Assembly (NCBI GenBank): GCA_039889035.1
Contig: JBDQQY010000036.1
Location: forward strand, 1-64,000
Source of the DNA: Plantactinospora sp039889035
GTDB taxonomy: Bacteria > Actinomycetota > Actinomycetes > Mycobacteriales > Micromonosporaceae
Direction of reading: 5' to 3'
DNA: 64,000 nucleotides
The notes under the pieces were generated by a model. The model was not told the DNA's origin. It did not search any database and worked only from the letters and a program-made list of their open reading frames with translations. Shown piece after piece: positions 34,588-43,057 of the stretch. The stretch's first letter is position 1. Every line of letters starts with the position of its first letter. The translations under genes and the position numbers were made by a program.

Positions 34588-35403
34588 CTAGCCGGGCGGA
34601 TTCTCCTGGTACGTCGGCAGGATCGTCGGTGGCATCGGGCCTTTGTTGCGCCGGCCCTGGCCCGTTTCCTCCCACGCGTGTGCGAGGATCCCGACGCTGC
34701 GGCTGAGCACGAACAGGCCGCGGGCGAGCGGTGGCGCGAAGCCGAGTTCGCCGTAGATCACGGCGGTGCAGCCGTCGATGTTGATCGGTACCGGTCTGCT
34801 GCGCCCCACCGCCAGCGCTCGTTCCACCGCGTTGGCGGACCGCAGGTGGTCGCCGTCCACCACGCCGTCGGCGGCGGCCCGCTCGACCAGCCGCAGCAGC
34901 GGCTCACGGCGGGGGTCGACGTCGTGGAACCGGTGGCCGAACCCCGGCAGGTACTTCGACGGGGAGCGCCGTCGCTCGTCGACGACCAGTGCGGCCGCCC
35001 GCTCGACGTCGCCGTCCTCGGCGGTGGCTCGTCGGCTCACCTCGGCGAGCATCTCCAGGCACTGCTCGCCGGCGCCGCCGTGCACGTCGCCGAGCAGGTT
35101 TACGGCGCTGGCGACCGCGTTGTTCAACCCGATGCCGCAGGTCGCGGCCATCCGGGCCACCGCGATGGAGGGCGCGTGCGGCCCGTGGTCCACCGACGAG
35201 ACCAGTGCGGCCTCCAGGAGCCGTTCCTGGGACGGCGTGGGCAGCCGACCACGTAGCATCAGCCAGATCACGCCGACGAAGCTCTGCTGCCCGATGATGT
35301 CTTGAATTGGGTGGCCGCGCAGCGCGATTACGTTCGGCTCGATGCGCGAGACGGCGGTGGACCACCAGTCCGACACGTCCTGCACGCTCGGCTCGTCGGT
35401 CAC
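34588..35403 (-). CDS. Citrate-synthase-fold lyase (citryl-CoA lyase-like)
   Basis: A 271-residue protein, much shorter than the usual 370-430 of citrate synthases. It keeps the active-site elements: His73 in VDHGPHAPS, His108 in GDVHGGAGE, His157 in GFGHRFHDVDPR and Asp210 in PINIDGCT. These correspond to the His/His/Asp set of citrate synthase. Short forms of this fold are annotated as citryl-CoA lyase, which splits citryl-CoA (or a relative) into acetyl-CoA and a 2-oxo acid. Its GTG start overlaps the stop of the CoA-transferase gene by four bases, so the two act together: the transferase would make the acyl-CoA that this enzyme cleaves. The actual substrate is unknown. Confidence 0.85.
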   Translation of the reverse strand: MTDEPSVQDVSDWWSTAVSRIEPNVIALRGHPIQDIIGQQSFVGVIWLMLRGRLPTPSQERLLEAALVSSVDHGPHAPSIAVARMAATCGIGLNNAVASAVNLLGDVHGGAGEQCLEMLAEVSRRATAEDGDVERAAALVVDERRRSPSKYLPGFGHRFHDVDPRREPLLRLVERAAADGVVDGDHLRSANAVERALAVGRSRPVPINIDGCTAVIYGELGFAPPLARGLFVLSRSVGILAHAWEETGQGRRNKGPMPPTILPTYQENPPG

Positions 35404-36596
35404 GACGGGGTCTCCTCGTACGCCGCGACGTCGAGCGGCCGGTGCTGCCGCCCGAGTTCGTCGTTGTGTTCGCCCAGCAATGGTGGTGGCGTCTCGGGGC
35501 GCATCGGCGCTCCGTTGAGCAGGACACCGTTGCCGCTGACCCGCAGGGTCCGGTGCGGGTGGCCGGGGAAGGGCAGGTCGGTGAAGAAGCCGCGGTGCGC
35601 GAGTTGCTCCAGTCCTACCGCCTCGGGAACGGTCAGGATGCGGGCGGCTGGCACGCCAGCGGTGGACAGTACCCGTTCCCACTCGACTGCCGGTCGGCGT
35701 CGCAGCGCCGCGTTGATCTCCGCGTTGAGGGCCTCGCGGTTGGTCTTGCGGGCCTCCCGTTCGGCGAACCGGTCGTCCGTGACCAGGTCCGGTCGTCCGA
35801 TCAGCGTGCACAGCCTCTCGAACTGGGTCTGCCGGTTGGCCGCGATGTTGAGCCGCCCGTCCGCCGCCTCGAACGTGCCGGACGGCGCCGCCGTGGCGTT
35901 CTGGTCGCCCATCGGTTCTGGAGCCACGCCGCTGACGAGGTAGTTGGACGCGGCCCACCCCATGGCTGACAGTGACGCCTCCAGCATGGAGACGTCGAGG
36001 AAGGCCCCTTCGCCGGTGTGGGACCGGCCAGCGAGAGCCGCGCAGATCGCCATCGCGGCGACCAGGCCGCCGATGGAATCGGACACCGGGAAACCGACCC
36101 GCAGCGGCGCGGTCCCGTGGGTGCCGGTGATGCTCATCATCCCGGACAGTCCCTGGACGATCTGGTCGTAGGCCGGAGCCTGGCTCATCGGGCCGTGCTG
36201 GCCGAAGCCGGATATCGCGCAGTAGACCAGCCGGGGATTGATGCGGTGCAGCGCCTCCCAGCCGTAGCCGATCCGCTCCAACACCCCGGCGCGGAAGTTC
36301 TCGATGAGGACGTCCGCGTCCCGCAGCAGGTCCTCGAACGCGGCACGGTCCGTAGCCTCCTTCAAGTCCAGCTCAATCGACTTCTTGCCCGCGTTCTGAG
36401 CGAGGAACGACGCGCCGATCCCGGACCCGTTGAGCCCGGGCTCGGGGCCGAGGCGGCGAGCGAGGTCACCGCTGCCCGGTCTCTCGATCTTGATGACCTC
36501 GGCTCCCAGTAGCAGGAGTTGGTAGCTGCAGTACGGCCCGGCGAGCACGTTGGTCAGGTCTAGGACACGTACGCCGCGCAGCGGTCGGTTGTCCAT
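35400..36596 (-). CDS. Family III CoA-transferase (CaiB/BaiF)
   Basis: A 398-residue CoA-transferase. It begins LRGVRVLDLTNVLAGPYCSY, continues with IKIERPGSGDLARRLG and the catalytic Asp144 in PAYDQIVQGLSG, which forms the acyl-aspartate intermediate. GLVAAMAICAAL and GAFLDVSMLEA are also typical. The enzyme moves CoA between carboxylic acids, often from succinyl-CoA to a hydroxy acid. The ATG at 36596 is preceded by AAGGGG. The gene is divergent from the aldehyde dehydrogenase gene, with a perfect palindrome at 36751-36763 in the 186-bp gap, and is translationally coupled to the lyase gene. Confidence 0.93.
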   Translation of the reverse strand: MDNRPLRGVRVLDLTNVLAGPYCSYQLLLLGAEVIKIERPGSGDLARRLGPEPGLNGSGIGASFLAQNAGKKSIELDLKEATDRAAFEDLLRDADVLIENFRAGVLERIGYGWEALHRINPRLVYCAISGFGQHGPMSQAPAYDQIVQGLSGMMSITGTHGTAPLRVGFPVSDSIGGLVAAMAICAALAGRSHTGEGAFLDVSMLEASLSAMGWAASNYLVSGVAPEPMGDQNATAAPSGTFEAADGRLNIAANRQTQFERLCTLIGRPDLVTDDRFAEREARKTNREALNAEINAALRRRPAVEWERVLSTAGVPAARILTVPEAVGLEQLAHRGFFTDLPFPGHPHRTLRVSGNGVLLNGAPMRPETPPPLLGEHNDELGRQHRPLDVAAYEETPS

Positions 36597-36750
36597 GCGT
36601 TGCCCCTTGATGGTGATGGCGGCCGTGACGGTCTGCTGCGAGCGCAGCCGGCGAGCGGTGGCGGTGTGGCGAAACAGCGTCGAAACCAACTATTGCCAGG
36701 CGACGCTGCCGCCCGTACGTTACACGTAGTCCGTACCATGGTCCAGAAGT

Positions 36751-36763
36751 ACCACTTAGTGGT
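36751..36763. promoter_or_regulatory. Palindrome between CoA-transferase and ALDH genes
   Basis: ACCACT (36751-36756), T, AGTGGT (36758-36763) is a perfect inverted repeat 19 bp upstream of the aldehyde dehydrogenase start. A TGGTCCA, as in the sites at 34409 and 45420, occurs 6 bp to its left (36739-36745). It is a good candidate operator for the whole divergent pair. Confidence 0.55.
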
Positions 36764-36782
36764 TCACATGTGAGGAGCCCGG

Positions 36783-38312
36783 ATGCTCGACGACGAGCTG
36801 CGAGCCACAGCGGCCGGACCTACCGGAGAAGCCGGTACCACCGGAGGGACTGCCGGCGAGGCCGTCGCCACCGGCTGTTTCGTTGCCGGCGAGTGGCTGA
36901 CCACGGGTGCGACCGTCGACCGCTTCGGCCCCTGGGTCCGGCGGGTCGTCAGCACCGCCCGGCAGGCGGAGGAGGAGGACCTGCGTACCGCACTGGCGTA
37001 CGCGCGCACCGGTGCCAAGGCGGTCGCCCGGATGTCGCCGGCGGCCCGGGCCGACGTGCTCGAACGGGCCGCGACGGCAGCGTCGGCCCGCCGCGATGAC
37101 CTTGCCCGGCTGCTCGCCCTGGAGCTGGGCAAGCCGGTCAGGGACGGCCGGGGCGAGATCGATCGGGTGGCCGACACGTTCGTCGTTGCCGCGGCCGAGG
37201 CGCGCCGGGTGGGTGGGGAGGTGCTGCCGGTCGCCGGCTGGCGCCGCGGCGCGGGCACCACCGCGATGACCTACCGGGCGCCGCTCGGTGTGACGCTGGC
37301 GATCACGCCGTTCAACGCGCCGGCCAACCTGCTGGCACACAAGCTAGCGGCCTCGTTCGCGGCCGGGAACACCACGCTGGTCAAGCCACCGCCGCAGGCG
37401 CCGGCCTCGTCGGCCGCCGTCGTCGCTCTACTGCTCGACGCCGGCATGCCACCCGAGGCGGTGCAGCTGCTGCACGGCGACGGCCGCGTCGGCAGTGCAC
37501 TGGCCGCCGCCACCGAAGTCGCGGCCATCAGCTTCACCGGCAGCGCGGCCACCGGCGCCTCGGTCGCCCGCGCGGCGGGCGCCAAGCGGCTGGTCATGGA
37601 ACTCGGCGGGAACGCCGCCACGATCGTCTGTGAGGACGCCGACATCGCGGCGGCGGCGCGGATCTGCGCCGCGACCGGATACAGCAACTCGGGCCAGAGC
37701 TGCATCTCGGTGCAGCGGGTCTACGTCGCGCGCGCCCGCTACGACGAGTTCCTCGACGCCTTCACCGGTGACGTGGCGACGCTCACCGTCGGTGACCCGT
37801 TCGACCCGGCGACCGACGTCGGCTCGATGGTCGACGACGACGCGGCCGAGCGCGTGGTGAGCTGGGCAGCGGCGGCGGCGTCCGCCGGGGCGACCATCAC
37901 CACCGGTGGCCGTCGCGACGGCGCCACCGTCATCCCGACGGTCGTCGCCTCGCCCCCCGCCGACGCCAGGCTCGTCCGGGATGAGGTCTTCGGCGCGGCG
38001 GTGAGCGTGCTGCCGTACGACGACTTCGACGACGTCCTCGCGGTCTGCAACGACAGCCGCTACGGACTGCAGGCCGGGCTGTTCACTCACGACGTCCGGC
38101 GCATCGTGACCGCCTGGCGCGAACTGGAGGTCGGCGGGCTCGTCGTGAACGGATCGTCGAACTTCCGGCTCGACCACGTCCCGTTCGGTGGTGTGAAGGA
38201 CTCGGGGTTCGGTCGTGAGACGCCGCGCTCGATGATCGACGACTACACGGCCGTCAAGACCCTGCTCCTGCGGGGCGTTTCGCTCTTCGGCGACCAGGAG
38301 GGGACGCGATGA
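36783..38312 (+). CDS. Aldehyde dehydrogenase
   Basis: A 509-residue NAD(P)-dependent aldehyde dehydrogenase. Visible are the cofactor region ITPFNAPANLLAHK and SFTGSAATGA, general base Glu273 in VMELGGNA, and nucleophile Cys307 in NSGQSCISVQRVYV. It resembles the lactaldehyde/phosphonoacetaldehyde/sulfoacetaldehyde dehydrogenase group more than the classical ones, which have GQxC with other flanks. A 30-residue Gly/Thr-rich extension precedes the domain. GAGGAG lies 6 bases before the ATG at 36783. The 3' end overlaps the ThDP enzyme gene by four bases. The aldehyde could be the decarboxylation product of the ThDP enzyme, to be oxidized here to an acid. Confidence 0.92.
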   Translation: MLDDELRATAAGPTGEAGTTGGTAGEAVATGCFVAGEWLTTGATVDRFGPWVRRVVSTARQAEEEDLRTALAYARTGAKAVARMSPAARADVLERAATAASARRDDLARLLALELGKPVRDGRGEIDRVADTFVVAAAEARRVGGEVLPVAGWRRGAGTTAMTYRAPLGVTLAITPFNAPANLLAHKLAASFAAGNTTLVKPPPQAPASSAAVVALLLDAGMPPEAVQLLHGDGRVGSALAAATEVAAISFTGSAATGASVARAAGAKRLVMELGGNAATIVCEDADIAAAARICAATGYSNSGQSCISVQRVYVARARYDEFLDAFTGDVATLTVGDPFDPATDVGSMVDDDAAERVVSWAAAAASAGATITTGGRRDGATVIPTVVASPPADARLVRDEVFGAAVSVLPYDDFDDVLAVCNDSRYGLQAGLFTHDVRRIVTAWRELEVGGLVVNGSSNFRLDHVPFGGVKDSGFGRETPRSMIDDYTAVKTLLLRGVSLFGDQEGTR

Positions 38313-40120
38313 CCAGCGCCCAGGTCACGCACACCGGCGGCTACGGCGGCAGCCACGACGGAGAGGACAGCGGCATGCACGGCGAGACGGTCTCCGCGGC
38401 CGAGGCCATGGTGGCGCAGCTTGAGTCGTACGGTGTGGAGTACATCTTCGGACTTTGCGGGCACACCAACATCGCCCTGCTGGACGCGATCGGACGCAGC
38501 TCGATCCGGTTCGTGATCGCTCGTCACGAGCAGGCCGCAGCGCACGCCGCCGATGGCTACGCCCGGGCCACCGGCAAGCCCGGCGTGCTGCTGATGCACG
38601 TCGGCCCGGGGATGACCAACGCGGTAACCGGCGTGCTCACGGCGGCACTGGACTCGGTGCCGCTGGTGGCGATCACCGGCGACATCCCGTCGTACTATCA
38701 CGGGCGCCATCCACACCAGGAGATCAATCTGCACGCCGACGCGGACCAGACGGCAATCTACCGGCCATTCGTGAAGCGGGCCTGGCAGGTGCACCGCGTC
38801 GAGGACCTGGCGCGCTTCACCGAGCGCGCGTTCTGGACCGCCACCACCGGGCGCCCCGGCGCGACGCTGCTGAGCGTGCCGATGGACCATTTCTCACGGC
38901 GCGTCTCCCGGGAGTCGGCGACGGCGTACCCGCTCGCGGCCCAGGAACGACCCGCGCTTCCCGCCGACGTCGCCGGGCGGATCGCGGACCTGCTGCGCAG
39001 CGCCGCGAAGCCGCTCGTGTACGTCGGCGGCGGGCTACGCAACGGCCCCGCCGTGGCCGCGCTCCAGGACCTCGTCGAGCACCTCGACATCCCGGTCGTG
39101 CACTCCCTGATGGCCAAGGGAACGCTGCCGGACAGCCATCCGCTGCTACTGGGCATGCCGGGATTCTGGGGGCTGGACTTCACCAACCGGTACACCCGGG
39201 AAGCCGACGTCGTGCTCGCCCTCGCCACCCGGTTCGCCGAGACCGACGCGAGTTCCTGGGACCGCCGGTACACCTGGGGATTCCCGCCCGGCCGGCTCAT
39301 CCAGATCGACATCGACCCCGCCGAGATCGGCCGGAACTACCCCGTGACGGTCGGTGCGGTGGCCGACGTCGGCCCGGCCGTCCAGGCCATCGCCGCCGCC
39401 GTCCACGACCGGCAGCCCACGGTCCGGCGGCGGGACGGCCTGCGCGAGACGATCAGCGTTGCCAGACGCGAGTTGTTCGAGGCGAGCCGGGAACGCGGCC
39501 GCAGCGACAACTTCCCGTTGCGGCCGGAGCGGATCCTCGCCGACCTGCGCAGCATCCTGCCACCCGACGCGGTGCTGGTCACCGACGTCGGGTGGAACAA
39601 GAACGGGGTGGCCCAGTGCTACGAACTCCCCGACGAGGGCCGGTTCATCACCCCGGGCGGCGCCTCCACGATGGGCTTCGGGCCGGCGGCCGCCGTCGGG
39701 GTCCAGGTCGCCAGCCCAGAGCGCACCGTGGTAGCGCTGATCGGCGACGGCGGGATGGGTGCCCAACTGCCGGCGCTGCCCATGGCGGTGGAACAGGGCG
39801 CTCCGGTGATCTTCGTTGTCATGAACAACCGCTCCCACGGCACCATCTCCGACCTCCAGGCGGCGAACTTCGGGCAGAGCTTCGGCTGTGACTTCCGGGG
39901 GCCGGACGGGCAGCCGTACAGTCCGGACTTCGCCGACCTCGGGCGCGCGTGCGGCGCCGACGGCTACCGCGTCGACAGCGCGGCCGCGTTCGGCGAGGCG
40001 CTCCGGGCCGCCGTCGCCGCCCGCCGGCCTGCCGTGCTGGACGTACCCATGGTCAACGAACCGGTGCCGACCCCAGGCCACTGGAACATCAAAGACATCT
40101 ACCAGGGAATCTTCGAATAG
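38309..40120 (+). CDS. ThDP-dependent enzyme (acetolactate synthase-like)
   Basis: A 603-residue enzyme with three domains. The Pyr domain has the cofactor-activating Glu74 in ARHEQAAAHAADGYAR. The central domain binds a nucleotide-like ligand in acetolactate synthases (DIDPAEIGRNYPV). The PP domain carries GDGGMGAQLPALPM...NN, the ThDP/Mg motif. Sequence alone does not separate acetolactate synthase, glyoxylate carboligase and 2-oxoacid decarboxylase; the coupled aldehyde dehydrogenase favours a decarboxylase that makes an aldehyde. The ATG overlaps the preceding gene by four bases, and about 20 extra residues precede the domain. Positions 40121-40322 hold no gene. Confidence 0.9.
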   Translation: MTSAQVTHTGGYGGSHDGEDSGMHGETVSAAEAMVAQLESYGVEYIFGLCGHTNIALLDAIGRSSIRFVIARHEQAAAHAADGYARATGKPGVLLMHVGPGMTNAVTGVLTAALDSVPLVAITGDIPSYYHGRHPHQEINLHADADQTAIYRPFVKRAWQVHRVEDLARFTERAFWTATTGRPGATLLSVPMDHFSRRVSRESATAYPLAAQERPALPADVAGRIADLLRSAAKPLVYVGGGLRNGPAVAALQDLVEHLDIPVVHSLMAKGTLPDSHPLLLGMPGFWGLDFTNRYTREADVVLALATRFAETDASSWDRRYTWGFPPGRLIQIDIDPAEIGRNYPVTVGAVADVGPAVQAIAAAVHDRQPTVRRRDGLRETISVARRELFEASRERGRSDNFPLRPERILADLRSILPPDAVLVTDVGWNKNGVAQCYELPDEGRFITPGGASTMGFGPAAAVGVQVASPERTVVALIGDGGMGAQLPALPMAVEQGAPVIFVVMNNRSHGTISDLQAANFGQSFGCDFRGPDGQPYSPDFADLGRACGADGYRVDSAAAFGEALRAAVAARRPAVLDVPMVNEPVPTPGHWNIKDIYQGIFE

Positions 40121-40322
40121 CCGGCCGGCGACTCCGCTCCGGCGATCCGGCCCACTCCGGGCACCACCCCAGTGAGCGCGGTGCGCACCGAGCCACCCCA
40201 CCCGCCCCGGGCCACTACCGACGACCCGCTCGTTCGGGCCAGTTCGTCCCCACGCGCTTCGCCTCGGTGCCCACCCGTCCCGCTCCCGATCAGTCGCCCT
40301 TGCGCGAGGAAGAGGTAACCGC

Positions 40323-42470
40323 ATGGCACAACTCGACCGGAGAAACCTGCTCAGAGGCGCCGCCGCCACGGTGGTAGCCACGACCGTCGGACCCACAGTC
40401 GCCGGCACCGCAGCGGCCGGCACCGCACCGGCCGGCGGCCGGATCGGCGGCGGACGCGCCCCGGCCGCCGACCTCACCGCCTTCGACACCCCCGGGGACA
40501 AGGACTTTCCCAAGGTCGGCGGGAACCTCGGCAACCAGAACTACACCTCACTGCGGCGAATCGACCAGGGCAACGTCCGCCGGTTGCGCGGCGCCTGGGT
40601 CAACCGCATCGAAGGCGGCCTCAGCTCGGGCAACAGCCAGAGCACGGCCGTCGCGGTCGACGGCGTGCTCTACATCGAGTCCGCCCTGGGCAACGTCGTC
40701 GCCGTCGACGGCGTCACCGGACGGACGAAGTGGCGCTACGACCAGACCCGGGGCTCGCTTACCCGGCGTGGTGTCGCCGTCGGTGGCGGCTACGTCTTCA
40801 CCAAGTCGAACGAGAACTACGTCATCGCACTGGACGCGCAGACCGGCCAGGTCGCCTGGGAGCGGCAGGTCAACGGGTACGGCAACATCGAAAAGGTCGC
40901 GGTGGTGTACCACGACGGGCTGCTGTTCTGCGGCACCAACGACGGCCCGCGTGGGGCGGCGCTGGCGCTGGACGCCCGCAACGGCGACGTGCTGTGGCAC
41001 TTCTGGGGAACCCCCGGGCCGGGCGAGTTCGGCAACGACACCTGGGAGGGCGACTCCTGGATGCAGGGCGGCGCCACTCCGTGGCTCCACCCGGCCGTCG
41101 ACCCCGAACTCGGGTTGACCTACTGGACGTTCGGCAACGCCCGCGGCAGTAACTCCTCGCAGGACGGCTCCGCTCGCGGTGGGCAGAACCTCTTCGCCAA
41201 CTCGCTGGTCGCCCTCGACATGCGTACCGGCGCCTACCGGTGGCACTTCCAGTCGATCCACCACGACATCTGGGACATGGACAACGTGATGGCGCCGGTG
41301 CTCGCCGATGTCCGCATCGGCGGCCGGAAGCGGAACGTCGTCATCTACGGCAGCAAGTCGGGCATGTTCTTCATCCTCGACCGCGTCGACGGCAGCGCGC
41401 CGCTCGGCATCGTCGAGCGGCCGGTACCGCAGGAACCGCGGCAGAAGACCTGGCCCACCCAGCCGTTCCCGGTACAGGGCGGGTGGACCGAGCAGCGCGT
41501 GGTCGACCAGCCGCTGGGGACGTCAGTCCCGGGCGACCCGAACCGGGCCGTACCCAACTACGTCCAGGGCGCGCTCTACGACCCCCACTGGGACACGCCG
41601 ATTCTCTCCATCCCGGGACACGGCGGCGGCGCCGACTGGTCGCACCTGTCGTTCAGCCACCGCACCGGCCTGGTCTACACCGGATTCGGCTACGTGGCTG
41701 CGGCGCACTCGCTGACCGAGAGCAGCAATGGGCTCCGGCCACCAGGCGAATACCAGACCGGTGGCGTGGTGGCGGTCGACGTCGGCACCAACCGCGTCAG
41801 GTGGAAGCGGCGCATGCCGTACTCGCTGGCCCACGGAAACGGCATCCTCACCACCGAGAGCAATCTGCTCTTCATCGGGCAGCCTGACGGCAACCTGCTC
41901 GCGATGGACGCCCGCACCGGGCGTGAGTTGTGGCGGTTCCAGACCGGGGCCGCGATCAGCTCAAGCCCCATCATGTACCGGGTCGGAGACAAGGAGTACC
42001 TGGCCGTCTACGCTGGCGGGACCAGTATCCCGTACGGAAACTCCGCGCCACGCGGCGACTTTCTCTGGGCGTTCGAGCTCGGCGGGAAGATCGGGCCGGC
42101 GCCGACCCCGCCACCCCCGGTCGTCCGGCGGCCGGTGTCCGGTGGGCCGGTCGACGGCGAGGCGGTGGGTCACACGGTCGTGATCGGACGGACCTACAAC
42201 GCCGGTACCGGCGAGATCGGCGCGAGCGAGTCGTTCCTGGTGACCGCGATGGCGCCGACCCATCTCCGGGTGCCGGTCGGTACGACCGTTACCTTCACCA
42301 ACCATCCCGGCAACGCCGGCGAGCGTGGCGTCACGCAGTTCTTCGAAGGGCTCTTCGACGTCCGCCTCGCGCCCGGTGAATCCTTCCGGTACCGGTTCCG
42401 CCGCCGCGGCGAGTACTTCTTCAACGACCCGGGAAGCCCTCGTTCCACCGGCAAGATCGAGGTCTACTAG
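40323..42470 (+). CDS. Secreted PQQ-type dehydrogenase with cupredoxin-like tail
   Basis: A 715-residue protein. LDRRNLLRGAAATVVATTVG is a Tat signal. An eight-bladed quinoprotein propeller follows to about 590 (repeated ALDAQTGQVAWER, ALDARNGDVLWHF, ALDMRTGAYRWHF tryptophan-docking motifs; HHDIWDMDN as in alcohol dehydrogenases). In the family, the segment before a VALD strand normally reads GDN with the catalytic Asp; here it reads GGQNLF with Gln288. After a Pro linker, residues about 620-715 form a cupredoxin-like domain (HLRVPVGTTVTFTNH, FDVRLAPGESFRYRFRRRGE), but the C-x-x-H-x-x-M copper loop reads FNDPGSPRST and lacks the ligands. It may oxidize quinate/shikimate or another alcohol outside the cell. 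Confidence 0.82.
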   Translation: MAQLDRRNLLRGAAATVVATTVGPTVAGTAAAGTAPAGGRIGGGRAPAADLTAFDTPGDKDFPKVGGNLGNQNYTSLRRIDQGNVRRLRGAWVNRIEGGLSSGNSQSTAVAVDGVLYIESALGNVVAVDGVTGRTKWRYDQTRGSLTRRGVAVGGGYVFTKSNENYVIALDAQTGQVAWERQVNGYGNIEKVAVVYHDGLLFCGTNDGPRGAALALDARNGDVLWHFWGTPGPGEFGNDTWEGDSWMQGGATPWLHPAVDPELGLTYWTFGNARGSNSSQDGSARGGQNLFANSLVALDMRTGAYRWHFQSIHHDIWDMDNVMAPVLADVRIGGRKRNVVIYGSKSGMFFILDRVDGSAPLGIVERPVPQEPRQKTWPTQPFPVQGGWTEQRVVDQPLGTSVPGDPNRAVPNYVQGALYDPHWDTPILSIPGHGGGADWSHLSFSHRTGLVYTGFGYVAAAHSLTESSNGLRPPGEYQTGGVVAVDVGTNRVRWKRRMPYSLAHGNGILTTESNLLFIGQPDGNLLAMDARTGRELWRFQTGAAISSSPIMYRVGDKEYLAVYAGGTSIPYGNSAPRGDFLWAFELGGKIGPAPTPPPPVVRRPVSGGPVDGEAVGHTVVIGRTYNAGTGEIGASESFLVTAMAPTHLRVPVGTTVTFTNHPGNAGERGVTQFFEGLFDVRLAPGESFRYRFRRRGEYFFNDPGSPRSTGKIEVY

Positions 42471-42471
42471 C

Positions 42472-42504
42472 GTCCGGCCGGCGTGCCCGGCACGCCGGCC
42501 GGAC
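42472..42504 (+). terminator. Perfect 16-bp hairpin after PQQ dehydrogenase gene
   Basis: Bases 42472-42487 pair perfectly with 42489-42504 around a single C, so a stem of about 14-15 bp with a tight loop forms immediately after the TAG stop. It lies 40 bp before the dehydroquinase gene and should end the upstream transcript at least partly. Confidence 0.75.
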
Positions 42505-42544
42505 CATCCCCTGGCACGGTCTGCCAGATGGAGTGTCTGAACCA

Positions 42545-43033
42545 ATGAGTGGTACGCCAGTCGCGAACGTCCAGGCGGGAAGAATGGCAGACCGCCTGTT
42601 CATCGTCAACGGCCCGAACCTCAACATGCTCGGCCGGCGGGAGCCCGACATCTACGGGCGGACGACGCTCGACGACATCAGGGCACGCTGCCACGAGGTC
42701 GCCGGGCAGCTCGGCTTCGACCTGTTCTTCGGGCAGAGCAACTTCGAGGGCGAGATCGTCGAATGGGTGCACCGGGCCTACGACGAGTCGGCCGCGGTCA
42801 TCATCAACCCGGCCGGGCTGACCACCCGCTCGGTCGCCCTCTACGACGCACTGCGGATGATCAGGCGCCCGGTCCTCGAGGTGCACCTGACGAACATCTT
42901 CGCCCGAGAAGCTACATACCACAGTGAGCTGGTGACCGCGCGCGCCGCCACCGGTTTCGTCGCGGGCTTCGGCGCCGACGGCTACGAGTTGGCGATGCAC
43001 GCGCTGAAGGAGCTGGCGCGCGACACGACGTGA
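42545..43033 (+). CDS. Type II 3-dehydroquinase-like
   Basis: A 162-residue protein of the AroQ/QutE fold, which interconverts 3-dehydroquinate and 3-dehydroshikimate. IVNGPNLNMLGRREPDIYG keeps the lid Arg (Arg32 or its neighbour) and catalytic Tyr37. Asn88 (IINPAG) and His114 (EVHLTN) are also present. The THTS motif, whose His binds substrate in known enzymes, reads TTRS (93-96), and the REEFR arginine lid partner reads REATY. It is thus somewhat divergent. A second ATG at 42584 (MADRLFIVNG) fits the family start better and has GGGAAG nearby. The position next to a shikimate dehydrogenase and a QuiC-like gene favours a catabolic role. Confidence 0.85.
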   Translation: MSGTPVANVQAGRMADRLFIVNGPNLNMLGRREPDIYGRTTLDDIRARCHEVAGQLGFDLFFGQSNFEGEIVEWVHRAYDESAAVIINPAGLTTRSVALYDALRMIRRPVLEVHLTNIFAREATYHSELVTARAATGFVAGFGADGYELAMHALKELARDTT

Positions 43034-43057
43034 ACCATCAGGTCATCGGAGGAGCGA

